A stretch of DNA of 44,752 nucleotides from Amaricoccus sp. (lineage in GTDB: Bacteria > Pseudomonadota > Alphaproteobacteria > Rhodobacterales > Rhodobacteraceae): NCBI RefSeq assembly GCF_017995835.1, contig NZ_JAGOID010000014.1:1-44752 (forward strand). Reading direction: 5' to 3'. The position numbers and the translations under genes were made by a program. Under the pieces are notes generated by a model. It made no database searches. It saw only the letters and a program-made list of their open reading frames with translations, and was not told the DNA's origin. Every line of letters starts with the position of its first letter. The first letter of the stretch is position 1. Shown one piece after another: positions 21,640 through 30,319 of the stretch.

Positions 21640-21946
21640 CGGACAGACCTCCTCCGCAGACCGTCTCACTCAAACCGGTTGCGATGTAGGCCCATGTGCG
21701 CCCTCATCGCAACAGGAAACGCCCCCGGAATGCGCTTGCGGGCGGAGAATGTCCGTTGCCGGGGCAGGGGACGCCGAAAGAATGGGGCGGGATCGTGTCC
21801 CCGGACGTGGTGTAGCTGACGAGTTCCAGCGCGAGCTCCGGCGTCGGCCGGGGCTGATCAGCCCGCCGCCATGGGAGGCAGGCCGATGAACGGATCATCG
21901 GGGATCGGGGCGATGGTCTCGAGGGCCACCGGCGTCAGAGCTTGCG
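21640..21946 (-). other. 307-base spacer between DUF192 gene and glgP
   Basis: This gap lies downstream of the DUF192 gene and upstream of glgP. It holds the glgP ribosome binding site, a LacI-type operator candidate, and about 250 bases of high-GC sequence. On the minus strand two short frames (ending 21858 and 21704) read like protein tails (for example ETIAPIPDDPFIGLPP and LALELVSYTTSGDTIPP), but neither has a convincing start or ribosome site. They may be remnants of a lost gene. I see no clear intrinsic terminator. Confidence 0.4.
21671..21682 (-). promoter_or_regulatory. Possible LacI-family operator upstream of glgP
   Basis: CAAACCGGTTGC contains the 8-base palindrome AACCGGTT centred on CG, the usual shape of LacI/GalR-family operators. 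It lies about 35 bases before the glgP start, where a bound repressor could block the promoter of the whole glycogen cluster. No regulator gene is in the window. An 8-base palindrome can occur by chance, so this is tentative. Confidence 0.35.
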
Positions 21947-22435
21947 TCAGCCGGCCTCGCAGCTCCAGGCGGCCGCGTCGGCCGCGACGGCGGGGTGGCG
22001 CATCTCGGCTCCCGGGGCGACGCCGAGCCGGGCGGCGGAACCGCCGGCGAGCTCGAGCACGAACTGCACCGGCGCCGGGCCGCCGGAAATCGGCGTCAGG
22101 TCGCCGGGCACCGCGTTCTCGTGCAGCGCCGCCAGCCGTCCGGCGGCGTCGAAGAACAGCATGTCGAGGGGGATCAGGGTGTTCTTCATCCAGAACGCCA
22201 CCGGCTGGGGCGTCTCGTAGACGAACAGCATTCCGCCGAATCGGGGCAGGCTCTCGCGGAACATCAGGCCGCGGGCGCGCTCCGCCTCGTCGTCGGCGAC
22301 CTCGACCTGAAAGCGCATGACGCTCGCGCCCTGGCGAAGCTCTACCACGTCGGAGGCGCAGGCAGCCGCGACCGGGCCGGCGCAAATGGCGAGGAGGAGC
22401 GCGCCGGCGATCCGCGCCCGGCCGTCAGGCCTCAT
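21947..22435 (-). CDS. Exported DUF192 family protein
   Basis: 162 residues. Positions 1-24 form a signal peptide (RIAGALLLAICAGPVAAACA); the Ala-Cys end could also be read as a weak lipobox. The mature part matches DUF192: ERARGLMFRESLPRFGGMLFVYETP, FWMKNTLIPLDMLFFDAAG, and FVLELAGGSAARLGV. The biochemical role of the family is not established; its members are small periplasmic beta-barrel-like proteins. The ATG overlaps the end of the cold-shock gene by 11 bases, so the two are translationally coupled, a pairing I recognise as common in Rhodobacterales. Confidence 0.9.
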   Translation of the reverse strand: MRPDGRARIAGALLLAICAGPVAAACASDVVELRQGASVMRFQVEVADDEAERARGLMFRESLPRFGGMLFVYETPQPVAFWMKNTLIPLDMLFFDAAGRLAALHENAVPGDLTPISGGPAPVQFVLELAGGSAARLGVAPGAEMRHPAVAADAAAWSCEAG

Positions 22436-22937
22436 CGGCGCCCTGCCGCGCCACGTAGTCCCAGCTGCGGACCTCGTAGACCATCGGCCCGCGCGGACCG
22501 GCCGTCACCCGGACTGCCAGCACGTCGCCCGCCGCCACCTCGCCGTAGCCGAACTGGCGCAGCGTCTCCATGTGCAGGAACACGTCGTCGGCCTTGCCGT
22601 AGACATTCACGAAGCCGAAGCCCTTGACCCGGTCGAACCATTTCACCCGCGCCGGCTGCAACGGGCCGGCCGCCTGACCGTTGGCGGGGTCGAACAGCGC
22701 CGCCATCACCTCGGGCGGGGTGGCGGCAGGAACGATCTCCATGACCTCGACCGCTTGGCGGCCGCGCTCGGTCTGCTGGACGTTGACCAGGATCTCGGCG
22801 CCTTCGGCGACCGAGGAATACCCGAAGACACGCAACACATTGCCATGCAGCAGTATGTCGCCGCCACCGTCTTCGGCCACCACGAAGCCGTATCCCTTCG
22901 TGGTATCGAACCATTTCACGCGGCCACGCACCATCAT
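22425..22937 (-). CDS. Cold-shock protein with two CSD domains
   Basis: 170 residues with two cold-shock domains of the CspA type. The first (about 3-68) begins RGRVKWFDTTKGYGFVV; the second (about 98-165) begins ARVKWFDRVKGFGFVNV. Both carry RNP1-like (KGYGFV, KGFGFV) and RNP2-like (DILLH, DVFLH) motifs for single-stranded RNA or DNA binding, joined by a 30-residue Ala/Pro-rich linker. Two adjacent ATGs (22937 and 22934) are possible. A longer frame to 23069 is rejected because that part is unconserved. The 223-base upstream gap could hold a long leader RNA, as is usual for cold-shock genes; I see no defined structure. Likely acts as an RNA chaperone. Confidence 0.93.
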   Translation of the reverse strand: MMVRGRVKWFDTTKGYGFVVAEDGGGDILLHGNVLRVFGYSSVAEGAEILVNVQQTERGRQAVEVMEIVPAATPPEVMAALFDPANGQAAGPLQPARVKWFDRVKGFGFVNVYGKADDVFLHMETLRQFGYGEVAAGDVLAVRVTAGPRGPMVYEVRSWDYVARQGADEA

Positions 22938-23160
22938 CACACATACATCGAAGAGGTTGTCCCCACACGCCACCGTCGCCGATGGCGGCCGCAGGGCGGC
23001 GTCAACCCGAATACCCATCCAGCAATCGACCCCCGCGCAGATATTCGACCGCACTTGACTAAAACGCAAGCAATGAACGTGCGCGGAAAGTCACATTTCC
23101 ATTTTACAACCTCCGATTGATCTCACCGGCGTCGGGTCGTCGCATCGCGCGCGGGTCCGG

Positions 23161-23895
23161 TCAGACGTGCTGGCCGCCGTTGATCTCGATCTCGGCGCCC
23201 GTGACGTAGGAGCTTTCCGGAGTGCAGAGGAAGTAGATCGTGCGCGCCACCTCCTCCGGCTTGCCGAGGCGGCGCATCGGGATGGCGTTTGCGAGCTCCT
23301 CCGTGCCGGGGCTGAGGATCTCGGTGTCGATCTCGCCGGGGGCGATGGCGTTCACCCGCACCCCCATCGGGCCGAAGTCGTGGGCCATCTCGCGGGTCAG
23401 CGCGGCGAGGGCGGCCTTGGACGTGGCGTAGGCGGCGCCGGCGAAGGGGTGGACGCGGCTGCCGGCGATCGAGGTGACGTTGACGATGGCGCCCTTCGCC
23501 GCGGCGAGCTCCCCGGCGAGGCCGCGGGCGAGGATGACGGGCGCAAAGAAGTTGACGTGGAACACCTGCCCCCAGGATCTGAGGTCGGTCGTGAGCGTCG
23601 AGAGCCGGGCGCCGCCCGGCCCCTTGGGCGAGATGCCGGCGTTGTTGACCAGCGCCTCGAGCCGGCCGCCGTGCAGCCGGCCACGCAGGTCGGCCACCGC
23701 TTCCATCGCGCTGTTGGGATCGGCGAGGTCGACCTGGACGTGGTCCTCCGCGCCTGCCTCCCAGGGGCAGTCTTCGGGGAAGGGATGGCGCGAGCAGGTG
23801 ATGACCCGCCACCCCGCCGAGGAAAAGCGCTTCACCGTGGCATGGCCTATACCTCGGCTCGCTCCGGTCAGCAGCAGCGTGCGTCTCTCCGGCAT
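23161..23895 (-). CDS. Short-chain dehydrogenase/reductase (SDR)
   Basis: 244 residues, classical SDR. The cofactor motif TGASRGIG (T-G-x3-G-x-G) is at residues 9-16, NNAG near 89, the catalytic serine in VTSIAGSRV, and YATSK (Y-x3-K) near 158. IAPGEIDTEI and the ending INGGQHV are typical. The Arg shortly after the glycine motif and ITCSRHPF suggest a preference for NADP(H), which is inferred. Substrate unknown. It is divergent from gpmI with 158 bases between, and 223 bases from the cold-shock gene, so it appears monocistronic. Confidence 0.92.
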   Translation of the reverse strand: MPERRTLLLTGASRGIGHATVKRFSSAGWRVITCSRHPFPEDCPWEAGAEDHVQVDLADPNSAMEAVADLRGRLHGGRLEALVNNAGISPKGPGGARLSTLTTDLRSWGQVFHVNFFAPVILARGLAGELAAAKGAIVNVTSIAGSRVHPFAGAAYATSKAALAALTREMAHDFGPMGVRVNAIAPGEIDTEILSPGTEELANAIPMRRLGKPEEVARTIYFLCTPESSYVTGAEIEINGGQHV

Positions 23896-23981
23896 GACGA
23901 AGTCCCCGTTCTCTTCCCGGGAGGTATCGGCGCCACGCCGCGCAATCAAGGTCCGCCCGGCCCGTCCGCGCCAGATTGGCG

Positions 23982-24010
23982 TTGGCAAGGCGGCGGGCCT
24001 CTGGTTACAT
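23982..24010 (+). promoter_or_regulatory. Possible housekeeping promoter of the gpmI operon
   Basis: TTGGCA, then 17 bases, then TTACAT, 44 bases before the gpmI ATG. The -35 element matches the consensus at five of six places, the -10 at three of six. Position fits, strength is modest. Confidence 0.3.
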
Positions 24011-24053
24011 CGCGCCGGGCGAGAGCAGTGAACGAACAAGAAGGCCACGAACG

Positions 24054-25577
24054 ATGGCGCGTCCGGTTGTATTGTGCATCCTCGACGGCTGGGGCGACCG
24101 GCCGGAGATCGAGGCGAACGCTGTTGCGTTGGCCCGAACCCCGAATTTCGACCGTATCCGCGCGGCCTGTCCGACCGCGACGCTGGTCGCGCACGGGCCA
24201 GACGTCGGGCTGCCCGAGGGGCAGATGGGCAATTCCGAGGTTGGCCACACCAATATCGGCGCCGGCCGGGTGGTCTGGATGGACCTGCCGCGCATCGACA
24301 ACGCCATCGCCGACGGCAGTTTCGCCGCCAGCCCGGCGCTCGCGGCCTTCGTCGCAGCGGTGAAGGCCGCGTCGGGTACGGCGCATCTGGCCGGGCTCGC
24401 CTCGCCGGGCGGCGTCCACGCCCACCAGCGCCACATCGCCGCGGCGGCGGCGGCGACCGCGGCGGCGGGCGTGCCCGTGGCCGTGCATGCCTTCCTCGAC
24501 GGGCGCGACGTTCCGCCGCAATCGGCGGTCTCGCAGATCGCCGAGCTCGAGGCGTCGCTGCCGCCGGGAGCGCGGATCGCAACGGTGAGCGGGCGCTTCT
24601 ACGCGATGGACCGTGACAAGCGCTGGGACAGGGTCGAGAAGGCCGCCGCCGTCATCCTGCGCGGCGAGGGCCTGCATGCGCCGACGGCGGCCGAGGCGAT
24701 CACGGCGGCCTATGCCCGGGGCGAGACCGACGAGTTCGTCGTCCCGACGGCCATCGGCGACTACGCCGGCGCGCGCGATGGCGACGGGCTCTTCTTCCAG
24801 AACTTCCGCGCCGACCGGGCCCGGGAGATCCTCGGCGCGCTCCTCGACCCGGCCTTCGACGGCTTCGAAGTGGCGGGGCGACCGGCCTGGTCCGCGACCC
24901 TCGGCATGGTGGAGTATTCCGACCGGTTGAACGCGCTGATGCCGGCGGTCTTTCCCGCCGAGCCGATCGTCAACCCGATCGGGGCCTGGGTGGCGGCGCA
25001 CGGCCTGACGCAGTTCCGGCTGGCCGAAACCGAGAAGTATCCGCACGTGACCTTCTTCCTCAGCGGCGGCGTCGAGGCGCCGGCGCCGGGCGAGACGCGC
25101 TACATGGCGCCGAGCCCCAAAGTTCGCACCTACGACCTCGCGCCCGAGATGTCGGCCGCGGAGGTCACGGACCAGCTCGCCGCGGCGATCCGCTCGGGCA
25201 GGCATGATCTCATCGTGGTGAATTTCGCCAATCCCGACATGGTCGGGCATACCGGCGATCTCGGCGCGGCGATCCGCGCCTGCGAGGCGGTGGACGGCGG
25301 CCTCGGCGTGGCGCTGGCGGCGCTCGACGAGGTCGGCGGCGCGATGATCGTCACGGCCGACCACGGCAACGCCGAGGTGATGGTCGATCCCGAGACCGGC
25401 GGACCGCACACGGCGCATACGCTGAACCCGGTGCCGGTGATCCTCGTGGGCGGGCCGCCGGGCGCGCGGCTGCGGGCGGGCGGGCGGCTCGCGGATCTCG
25501 CGCCGACGCTGCTCGAGCTCCTCGGCCTGCCGCAGCCGCCCGAGATGTCGGGCCGCAGCCTGATCGACGCGGCATGA
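24054..25577 (+). CDS. gpmI: 2,3-bisphosphoglycerate-independent phosphoglycerate mutase
   Basis: 507 residues, alkaline-phosphatase superfamily. It interconverts 3- and 2-phosphoglycerate in glycolysis using two metal ions. Seen: the metal Asp in CILDGWGDR (residue 11), the phosphoserine in GQMGNSEVGHTNIGAGR (Ser61), HAFLDGRDVPP, SGRFYAMDRDKRWDR, NFANPDMVGHTG, and TADHGNAEVM. The ATG at 24054 is the conserved start; an in-frame GTG-type leader of 26 residues is unconserved. Its TGA overlaps the ATG of the next gene (ATGA). First gene of an operon with envC-like, ctpA and rppH, an arrangement widely kept in this order. Confidence 0.97.
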   Translation: MARPVVLCILDGWGDRPEIEANAVALARTPNFDRIRAACPTATLVAHGPDVGLPEGQMGNSEVGHTNIGAGRVVWMDLPRIDNAIADGSFAASPALAAFVAAVKAASGTAHLAGLASPGGVHAHQRHIAAAAAATAAAGVPVAVHAFLDGRDVPPQSAVSQIAELEASLPPGARIATVSGRFYAMDRDKRWDRVEKAAAVILRGEGLHAPTAAEAITAAYARGETDEFVVPTAIGDYAGARDGDGLFFQNFRADRAREILGALLDPAFDGFEVAGRPAWSATLGMVEYSDRLNALMPAVFPAEPIVNPIGAWVAAHGLTQFRLAETEKYPHVTFFLSGGVEAPAPGETRYMAPSPKVRTYDLAPEMSAAEVTDQLAAAIRSGRHDLIVVNFANPDMVGHTGDLGAAIRACEAVDGGLGVALAALDEVGGAMIVTADHGNAEVMVDPETGGPHTAHTLNPVPVILVGGPPGARLRAGGRLADLAPTLLELLGLPQPPEMSGRSLIDAA

Positions 25578-26695
25578 GACGGCGGGCGCTCGTTCTCGTC
25601 GGTCTCGTCCTCGCCGCTCCGGCGCCGGCGGGGACCATCGGCCCGGCCGAGGGCCGGATCGCCGCCCGCGTCGATGCGGCGATCGCCGCCGCCGCCGTCG
25701 CGCCCGGGGCCGCCGCCCCGGGGACGGTGCCGGAACTGGTCGCGGCCTTGCGCGAGCAGGAGGCGGCGCTGGTCGCGCTCAGCGCCTCCGTGTGGGCGGG
25801 CGGCGAGAAGGAGCGCGCGCTTGCGGAGGCGCTCGACGCCGATCGCGGCGGGATGCAGCGCCTGCTCGCCACGCTCGAGGCGATGAGCCTCGCGGGGCAG
25901 GCCGGCCCGGCGCCGCATCCCGGCGGACCGCTGGCGGCGGCGCGCGCGGAGCGGCTGCTCGACTGGATGAAGCCGGCGCTGGAGGCCGAGGCGAAGCGGC
26001 TCGCGGCCCGGCTCGCCGAGATCGAGGCGGCGCGGGCCCAGGAGGAGGCGGGCCTCGCCGAGGTGGGCGAGGGGCTCGATCGGCTGGCGCGAGGCCGCGC
26101 GGCGCTCGTCGCAGCGCTCGCCCCGGCGCACGAGGCCGACCCGGAGGCGACGGCGCCGATCGGGCTCGCCGCCCGCGACGCGCCGCCGGGCTTCGCCCGC
26201 GAGGCCGAGACGCTGAGCGCGCTGGCGGCCCGCGTCGCCGGCCCTGCCGCCGCGTCGTCCGACCCGCTGGCGCTGCGGTGGCCGGTCGTGGGCAGCCTGC
26301 GTTCGGAGTTCGAGGCGAAGGATTCCGCCGGCGTCCGCCGTCCCGGCCTCGTCGTCGAGGCGGCGCCGCTCTCGCTCGTCGTCGCGCCGGCCGACGGCGT
26401 GGTGCTCTATGCCGGGCCGTTCCTGGAGTACGGCTACGTGGTCGTGATCGAGGCGCGCCCGGACGTGCAGGTGGTGCTGGCCGGGCTCGCGACGCTGGAG
26501 ACGAAGGCCGGCGAGCGGGTGCAGGCGGGCCAGCTCCTCGGATTTCTCGGCGGTCGGCAACTCGACGCCCAAGAATATTTGATGCTCGCGGGGGCCGGAA
26601 ACGGCGCGACGGGCGCCGAGACCCTGTATATAGAGCTTCGCCACGGGAAGGGACCGGTCGATCCGGCCCCGTGGTTCGCTGGCGGGAACGGGTAG
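25574..26695 (+). CDS. EnvC-like murein hydrolase activator (degenerate LytM)
   Basis: 373 residues. Signal peptide 1-19 (RRRALVLVGLVLAAPAPAG), then a long Ala/Glu-rich helical region (about 50-200, coiled-coil-like), then a LytM/M23 domain from about 230 (WPVVGSLRSEFEAKDSAG, PADGVVLYAG, GYVVVIEARPDVQVVLAGLA, ELRHGKGPVDPAPWF). The zinc ligands expected of an active M23 peptidase (H-x3-D and H-x-H) are missing: the first region reads RRPGLVVEA. This is the EnvC pattern, where the domain activates amidases and does not cut by itself. Followed by ctpA ten bases later, so the pair probably acts in periplasmic wall splitting. Confidence 0.9.
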   Translation: MRRRALVLVGLVLAAPAPAGTIGPAEGRIAARVDAAIAAAAVAPGAAAPGTVPELVAALREQEAALVALSASVWAGGEKERALAEALDADRGGMQRLLATLEAMSLAGQAGPAPHPGGPLAAARAERLLDWMKPALEAEAKRLAARLAEIEAARAQEEAGLAEVGEGLDRLARGRAALVAALAPAHEADPEATAPIGLAARDAPPGFAREAETLSALAARVAGPAAASSDPLALRWPVVGSLRSEFEAKDSAGVRRPGLVVEAAPLSLVVAPADGVVLYAGPFLEYGYVVVIEARPDVQVVLAGLATLETKAGERVQAGQLLGFLGGRQLDAQEYLMLAGAGNGATGAETLYIELRHGKGPVDPAPWFAGGNG

Positions 26696-26705
26696 GACGA
26701 ACAGC

Positions 26706-28070
26706 ATGCGCAAGGTGTTTCTGGCCGGCCTCGGCGGCGCGGTCGCGGGGTTCGTCATGAGCGCCCAGTTCGCGGGCCCGCTGCTCGCGCAGGAGAGCGA
26801 GGACGAGGCCAGCGTCTACGAGCAGCTCGACCTCTTCGGGGACATCTTCGAGCGCATCCGCAGCTCCTATGTCGAGGAAGTCGCGGACAAGGAACTGATC
26901 CAGAGCGCCATCAACGGGATGCTCCAGTCGCTCGACCCGCACTCGAGCTACCTGCCGCCCGACGACTTCGACGACATGCAGGTGCAGACCAAGGGCGAAT
27001 TCGGCGGCCTCGGCATCGAGGTGACGCAGGAGAACGGCTTCGTGAAGGTGGTCTCGCCGATGGACGACACGCCCGCAGACCGCGCGGGGATCCTCGCCGG
27101 CGACCTGATCACCCACGTCAACGGCGAGAGCGTGCTGGGGCTGAACCTCAACGACGCGGTCGACATGATGCGCGGCCCGGTCGGCTCGGAGATCACCATC
27201 ACCATCACCCGCGAAGGCACGCCCGAGCCCTTCGACGTCACGCTCACGCGCGAGACCATCACCATCGCCGCCGTGCGCTCGCGGCTGGAGGACGACGCGG
27301 TCGTCCTTCGGCTGACCACGTTCAACGAGCAGACCTACGAGGGTCTGGAAAAGCAGCTCAAGGAGCAGGTCGAGGCCGCCGGCGGCATGGACAAGGTCAA
27401 GGGCTTCGTCATCGACCTGCGCAACAACCCCGGCGGGTTGCTCAACCAGGCGATCTCGGTCGCCGACGCCTTCCTCAATTCCGGCGAGATCGTCTCGACC
27501 CGCGGCCGCGACCCGCGCGACAGCGAGCGCTACAACGCCGCCGAGGGCGATCTCGCCGAGGGCAAGCCCATCGTCGTCGTCATCAACGGCGGCTCGGCCA
27601 GCGCCTCGGAAATCGTGGCCGGCGCGCTTCAGGACCACCACCGCGCCGTTGTCGTCGGCACCCAGAGCTTCGGCAAGGGCTCGGTGCAGACGATCATGCC
27701 GGTGCAGGGCGAGGGCGCGATCAGGCTCACCACCGCGCGCTACTACACGCCGTCCGGCCGCTCGATCCAGGCGCTCGGCGTCTCGCCGGACATCATCGTC
27801 GAGCCGCGCCCGGTCGACCCGACGGCGGCGGCGGAGGGCGAGAAGAGCGCCACGCCGAGCGTCAACCCGCAGCGCACCGAGGCCGACCTGCGCGGCTCGC
27901 TCAGCAACGACTCGCTGACCGAGGACGAGAAGAAGACGCTGGAGCAGGAACGCGAGCGGCGCGAGGAGACGGCGCGGCTGCGCACCGAGGACTATCAGCT
28001 CTCCTATGCGATCGACATCCTCCGCGGCCTCTCGGTGCTCGACAGCGAGCAGAGCGGCAAGCAGAACTGA
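26706..28070 (+). CDS. ctpA: Carboxy-terminal processing protease CtpA (S41)
   Basis: 454 residues. An N-terminal signal (RKVFLAGLGGAVAGFVMSAQF) exports it to the periplasm. A PDZ domain covers about 100-185 (GIEVTQENGFVKVVSP, AGILAGDLITHVNG). The S41 core carries FVIDLRNNPGGLL, the nucleophile Ser299 within GGSASASEIVAGAL, and the general-base Lys324 in SFGKGSVQT, a Ser-Lys dyad. The tail after about 365 is charged and helical. It degrades or trims periplasmic proteins from their C-termini; with the EnvC-like protein upstream, wall enzymes are a likely substrate class. Ribosome site GGTAGGACG before the ATG. rppH follows after four bases. Confidence 0.96.
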   Translation: MRKVFLAGLGGAVAGFVMSAQFAGPLLAQESEDEASVYEQLDLFGDIFERIRSSYVEEVADKELIQSAINGMLQSLDPHSSYLPPDDFDDMQVQTKGEFGGLGIEVTQENGFVKVVSPMDDTPADRAGILAGDLITHVNGESVLGLNLNDAVDMMRGPVGSEITITITREGTPEPFDVTLTRETITIAAVRSRLEDDAVVLRLTTFNEQTYEGLEKQLKEQVEAAGGMDKVKGFVIDLRNNPGGLLNQAISVADAFLNSGEIVSTRGRDPRDSERYNAAEGDLAEGKPIVVVINGGSASASEIVAGALQDHHRAVVVGTQSFGKGSVQTIMPVQGEGAIRLTTARYYTPSGRSIQALGVSPDIIVEPRPVDPTAAAEGEKSATPSVNPQRTEADLRGSLSNDSLTEDEKKTLEQERERREETARLRTEDYQLSYAIDILRGLSVLDSEQSGKQN

Positions 28071-28074
28071 ACCG

Positions 28075-28578
28075 ATGGCGAAGCGCCCGCGCGAGATGAC
28101 CGAATCCGAGATCCTCGCGCTGCCCTACCGGCCCTGTGTCGGGGTGATCCTGACCAATGCCGACGGGCTCGTCTTCGCGGGGCAGCGGATCGACAGCACG
28201 GCCGAGGCCTGGCAGATGCCGCAGGGCGGAATCGACCCGGGCGAGGAGCCGGTCGACGCCGCCCTGCGGGAGCTGCGCGAGGAGACGGGCGTGCCGGCCG
28301 CGGCGGTCGAGATCCTGGCCGAGGCCGCGGAATGGATCGCCTACGACCTGCCGCACGATCTGGTGCCGAAGCTGTGGAAGGGCCGCTTCCGCGGCCAGCA
28401 GCAACGCTGGTTCCTGATGCGGCTGACGGGCGGCGAGGGTCTCATCGACATCGCCACGCCGGAGCCGGAGTTTCGGGCCTGGCGTTGGGCGGCGCCGGAC
28501 GAGCTGATCGAAATGATCGTGCCCTTCAAGCGCGCGACCTATCGCGCGGTGTTCGAGGCGTTCCGGGACCGGCTGTAG
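28075..28578 (+). CDS. rppH: RNA pyrophosphohydrolase RppH (Nudix)
   Basis: 167 residues. It removes pyrophosphate from the 5' end of triphosphorylated RNA and so starts mRNA decay. The Nudix box G-x5-E-x7-REUxEExGU is intact at 51-73 (GGIDPGEEPVDA, then LRELREETGV), and YRPCVGVIL, WQMPQGG, and KGRFRGQQQRWFLMRL are typical of RppH. The ATG at 28075 is four bases after the ctpA stop. The last gene of the gpmI operon. Confidence 0.96.
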   Translation: MAKRPREMTESEILALPYRPCVGVILTNADGLVFAGQRIDSTAEAWQMPQGGIDPGEEPVDAALRELREETGVPAAAVEILAEAAEWIAYDLPHDLVPKLWKGRFRGQQQRWFLMRLTGGEGLIDIATPEPEFRAWRWAAPDELIEMIVPFKRATYRAVFEAFRDRL

Positions 28579-28603
28579 GCCCGCCCGCCCGCGCCGCAAT
28601 CGG

Positions 28604-28930
28604 TCAGATCGAGAAGCTGGTGCCGCAGCCGCAGGACGCCGTGGCGTTGGGGTTCTTCACCACGAAGCGCGCGCCGATGAGTTCGTCGGCGAAATCGATC
28701 TCGGCGTCGGCGAGGAAGGGCAGCGAGACCGGGTCGATCAGCACGCGCTGGCCGTCCTTCTCCAGCACGAGGTCGTCGGCGTCGGCCTCCTCCTCCAGCC
28801 GGATGTCGTACTGGAATCCGGAACAGCCGCCGCCCTCGACGGCGACGCGCAGCGCCCGGGGCGCGGCGCCGATCTCGGCGAGGCGGGCGAAGGCGCGTTC
28901 GGTCACGCGCGGGGGAATGGCGAAGGACAT
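28604..28930 (-). CDS. erpA: Iron-sulfur cluster insertion protein ErpA/HesB family
   Basis: 108 residues, A-type carrier. Three cysteines bind the cluster: Cys36 in GGGCSGFQY, and Cys100 and Cys102 in SCGCGTSFSI. LPFLADAEIDFADELIGARFVVKNPNA is the conserved core. It delivers iron-sulfur clusters to apoproteins in the cytoplasm. The assignment to ErpA over IscA or SufA follows its place next to dgt, as in related genomes, and absence of suf or isc genes here; it is not certain. Divergent from dgt with 179 bases between. Confidence 0.9.
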   Translation of the reverse strand: MSFAIPPRVTERAFARLAEIGAAPRALRVAVEGGGCSGFQYDIRLEEEADADDLVLEKDGQRVLIDPVSLPFLADAEIDFADELIGARFVVKNPNATASCGCGTSFSI

Positions 28931-29109
28931 CGGTCGGGCCCCCGTTCTCGGTTCTCTCCGCAGATAGGCGCACGGGGCCGGAGGGGCAAGCGGGCGATGG
29001 CCGGACCGCCGAGGGAATGAGCCAGCGGGGCGGGGAGCTTCACGTCCCGCTCGCGATGGTCTAAGCCGGTTTCCGGCACGTGTTTTCCCGTGTCGCGCGA
29101 GGGAGCCTC

Positions 29110-30267
29110 ATGACCGCCGACTTCGCGATCCGGCCGGAGGAGAGCCGCGGGCGGTCGTTCCCCGAGGAGGATTCGGCCCATCGCTCGCCCTTCCAGCGCG
29201 ATCGCGACCGGATCATCCATTCCAGCGCCTTCCGTCGCCTGAAGCACAAGACCCAGGTCTTCGTCGAGCATGAGGGCGACTACTACCGCACCCGGCTCAC
29301 CCATTCGATCGAGGTGGCGCAGGTGGCGCGCACGCTCGCGCGCACGCTCGACGTCAACGAGGATCTGGCCGAGGCGGTGGCGCTCGCGCACGACCTCGGG
29401 CATCCCCCGTTCGGCCATACCGGCGAGGACGAGCTGCAACGGCTGATGGCGCCGTTCGGCGGCTTTGACCACAACGCCCAGGCGATCAAGATCGTCACGC
29501 GGCTGGAAGCGCACTACGCCGAGTTCGACGGGCTGAACCTGACCTGGGAGACGCTGGAGGGCCTCGCCAAGCACAACGGCCCGGTGACAGGCGGCGCGAC
29601 CGGCCCCGTGCCCTACGGCCTCGCCGAGTACGCGGCCCGCCACGACCTCGAGCTCGACACCCACGCCAGCGTCGAGGCGCAGGTGGCGGCGATCTCGGAC
29701 GACATCGCCTACAACAACCACGACCTCGCGGACGGGTTGCGCGCCGGGCTGTTCACCCTCGACGATCTGCGCGGGCTGCCGCTGATCGGACCGTGCGTCG
29801 CGGGGGTGGACGCGCGCTGGCCGGGGCTGGCGCCGGGGCGGCGCGAGCACGAGGCGCTGCGGCGCTTCTTCGGGCTCCTGGTCGAGGACGTGCTGGCGAC
29901 CAGCCGGGCGCGGCTGGTCGAGGCCGATCCGCGCTCGGCGCGCGACGTGCGCCATGCCGGGCGGACGATGGTGCGGTTCTCGGACGGCACCTTCGCCGAA
30001 CTGAAGGAAATCAGGGCCTTCCTCTATGCGCGGATGTACCGGCACTGGACGGTGCAGCGGATGCGGCGCAAGGCCAAGCGCGTGGTCCGCGAGCTGTTCG
30101 AGACGTTCCTCGAGTCGCCCGAGCTGATGCCGCAGGACTGGAACGCCTGCGTGGCGCTCGACGAGACGGGCCGGGCGCGGGTGGTCTCGGACTACATCGC
30201 GGGGATGACCGACCGGTTCGCGCTGCAGGAGCATCGCCGGCTGACCGACCCGCTGGTGAAGGGCTGA
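29110..30267 (+). CDS. dgt: dGTP triphosphohydrolase-like protein (HD domain)
   Basis: 385 residues. The HD metal site is seen as RTRLTHSIEVAQVAR, LAHDLGHPPFGHTGE and, further on, ISDDIAYNNHDL. SSAFRRLKHKTQVF is the typical dNTPase N-terminus. The family cleaves dNTP to nucleoside and tripolyphosphate, helping to set dNTP pools. The length is that of the shorter type-2 Dgt proteins, whose substrate range is broader than that of E. coli Dgt (505 residues). The ATG at 29110 is preferred over a leader start at 29080. Confidence 0.94.
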   Translation: MTADFAIRPEESRGRSFPEEDSAHRSPFQRDRDRIIHSSAFRRLKHKTQVFVEHEGDYYRTRLTHSIEVAQVARTLARTLDVNEDLAEAVALAHDLGHPPFGHTGEDELQRLMAPFGGFDHNAQAIKIVTRLEAHYAEFDGLNLTWETLEGLAKHNGPVTGGATGPVPYGLAEYAARHDLELDTHASVEAQVAAISDDIAYNNHDLADGLRAGLFTLDDLRGLPLIGPCVAGVDARWPGLAPGRREHEALRRFFGLLVEDVLATSRARLVEADPRSARDVRHAGRTMVRFSDGTFAELKEIRAFLYARMYRHWTVQRMRRKAKRVVRELFETFLESPELMPQDWNACVALDETGRARVVSDYIAGMTDRFALQEHRRLTDPLVKG

Positions 30268-30319
30268 TAGGGGCCCTGTCCGAAGACTTCGGCGTCAAGG
30301 GTTTGCGGCGGATCCTTCG

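Noticed and set aside
19360-21819. 819-codon plus-strand frame opposite glgP
   Set aside because: Shadow of glgP; no conserved motifs, no ribosome binding site.
22938-23069. N-terminal extension of the cold-shock protein
   Set aside because: The 44 extra residues are unlike any cold-shock protein; the conserved start is the ATG pair at 22934-22937.
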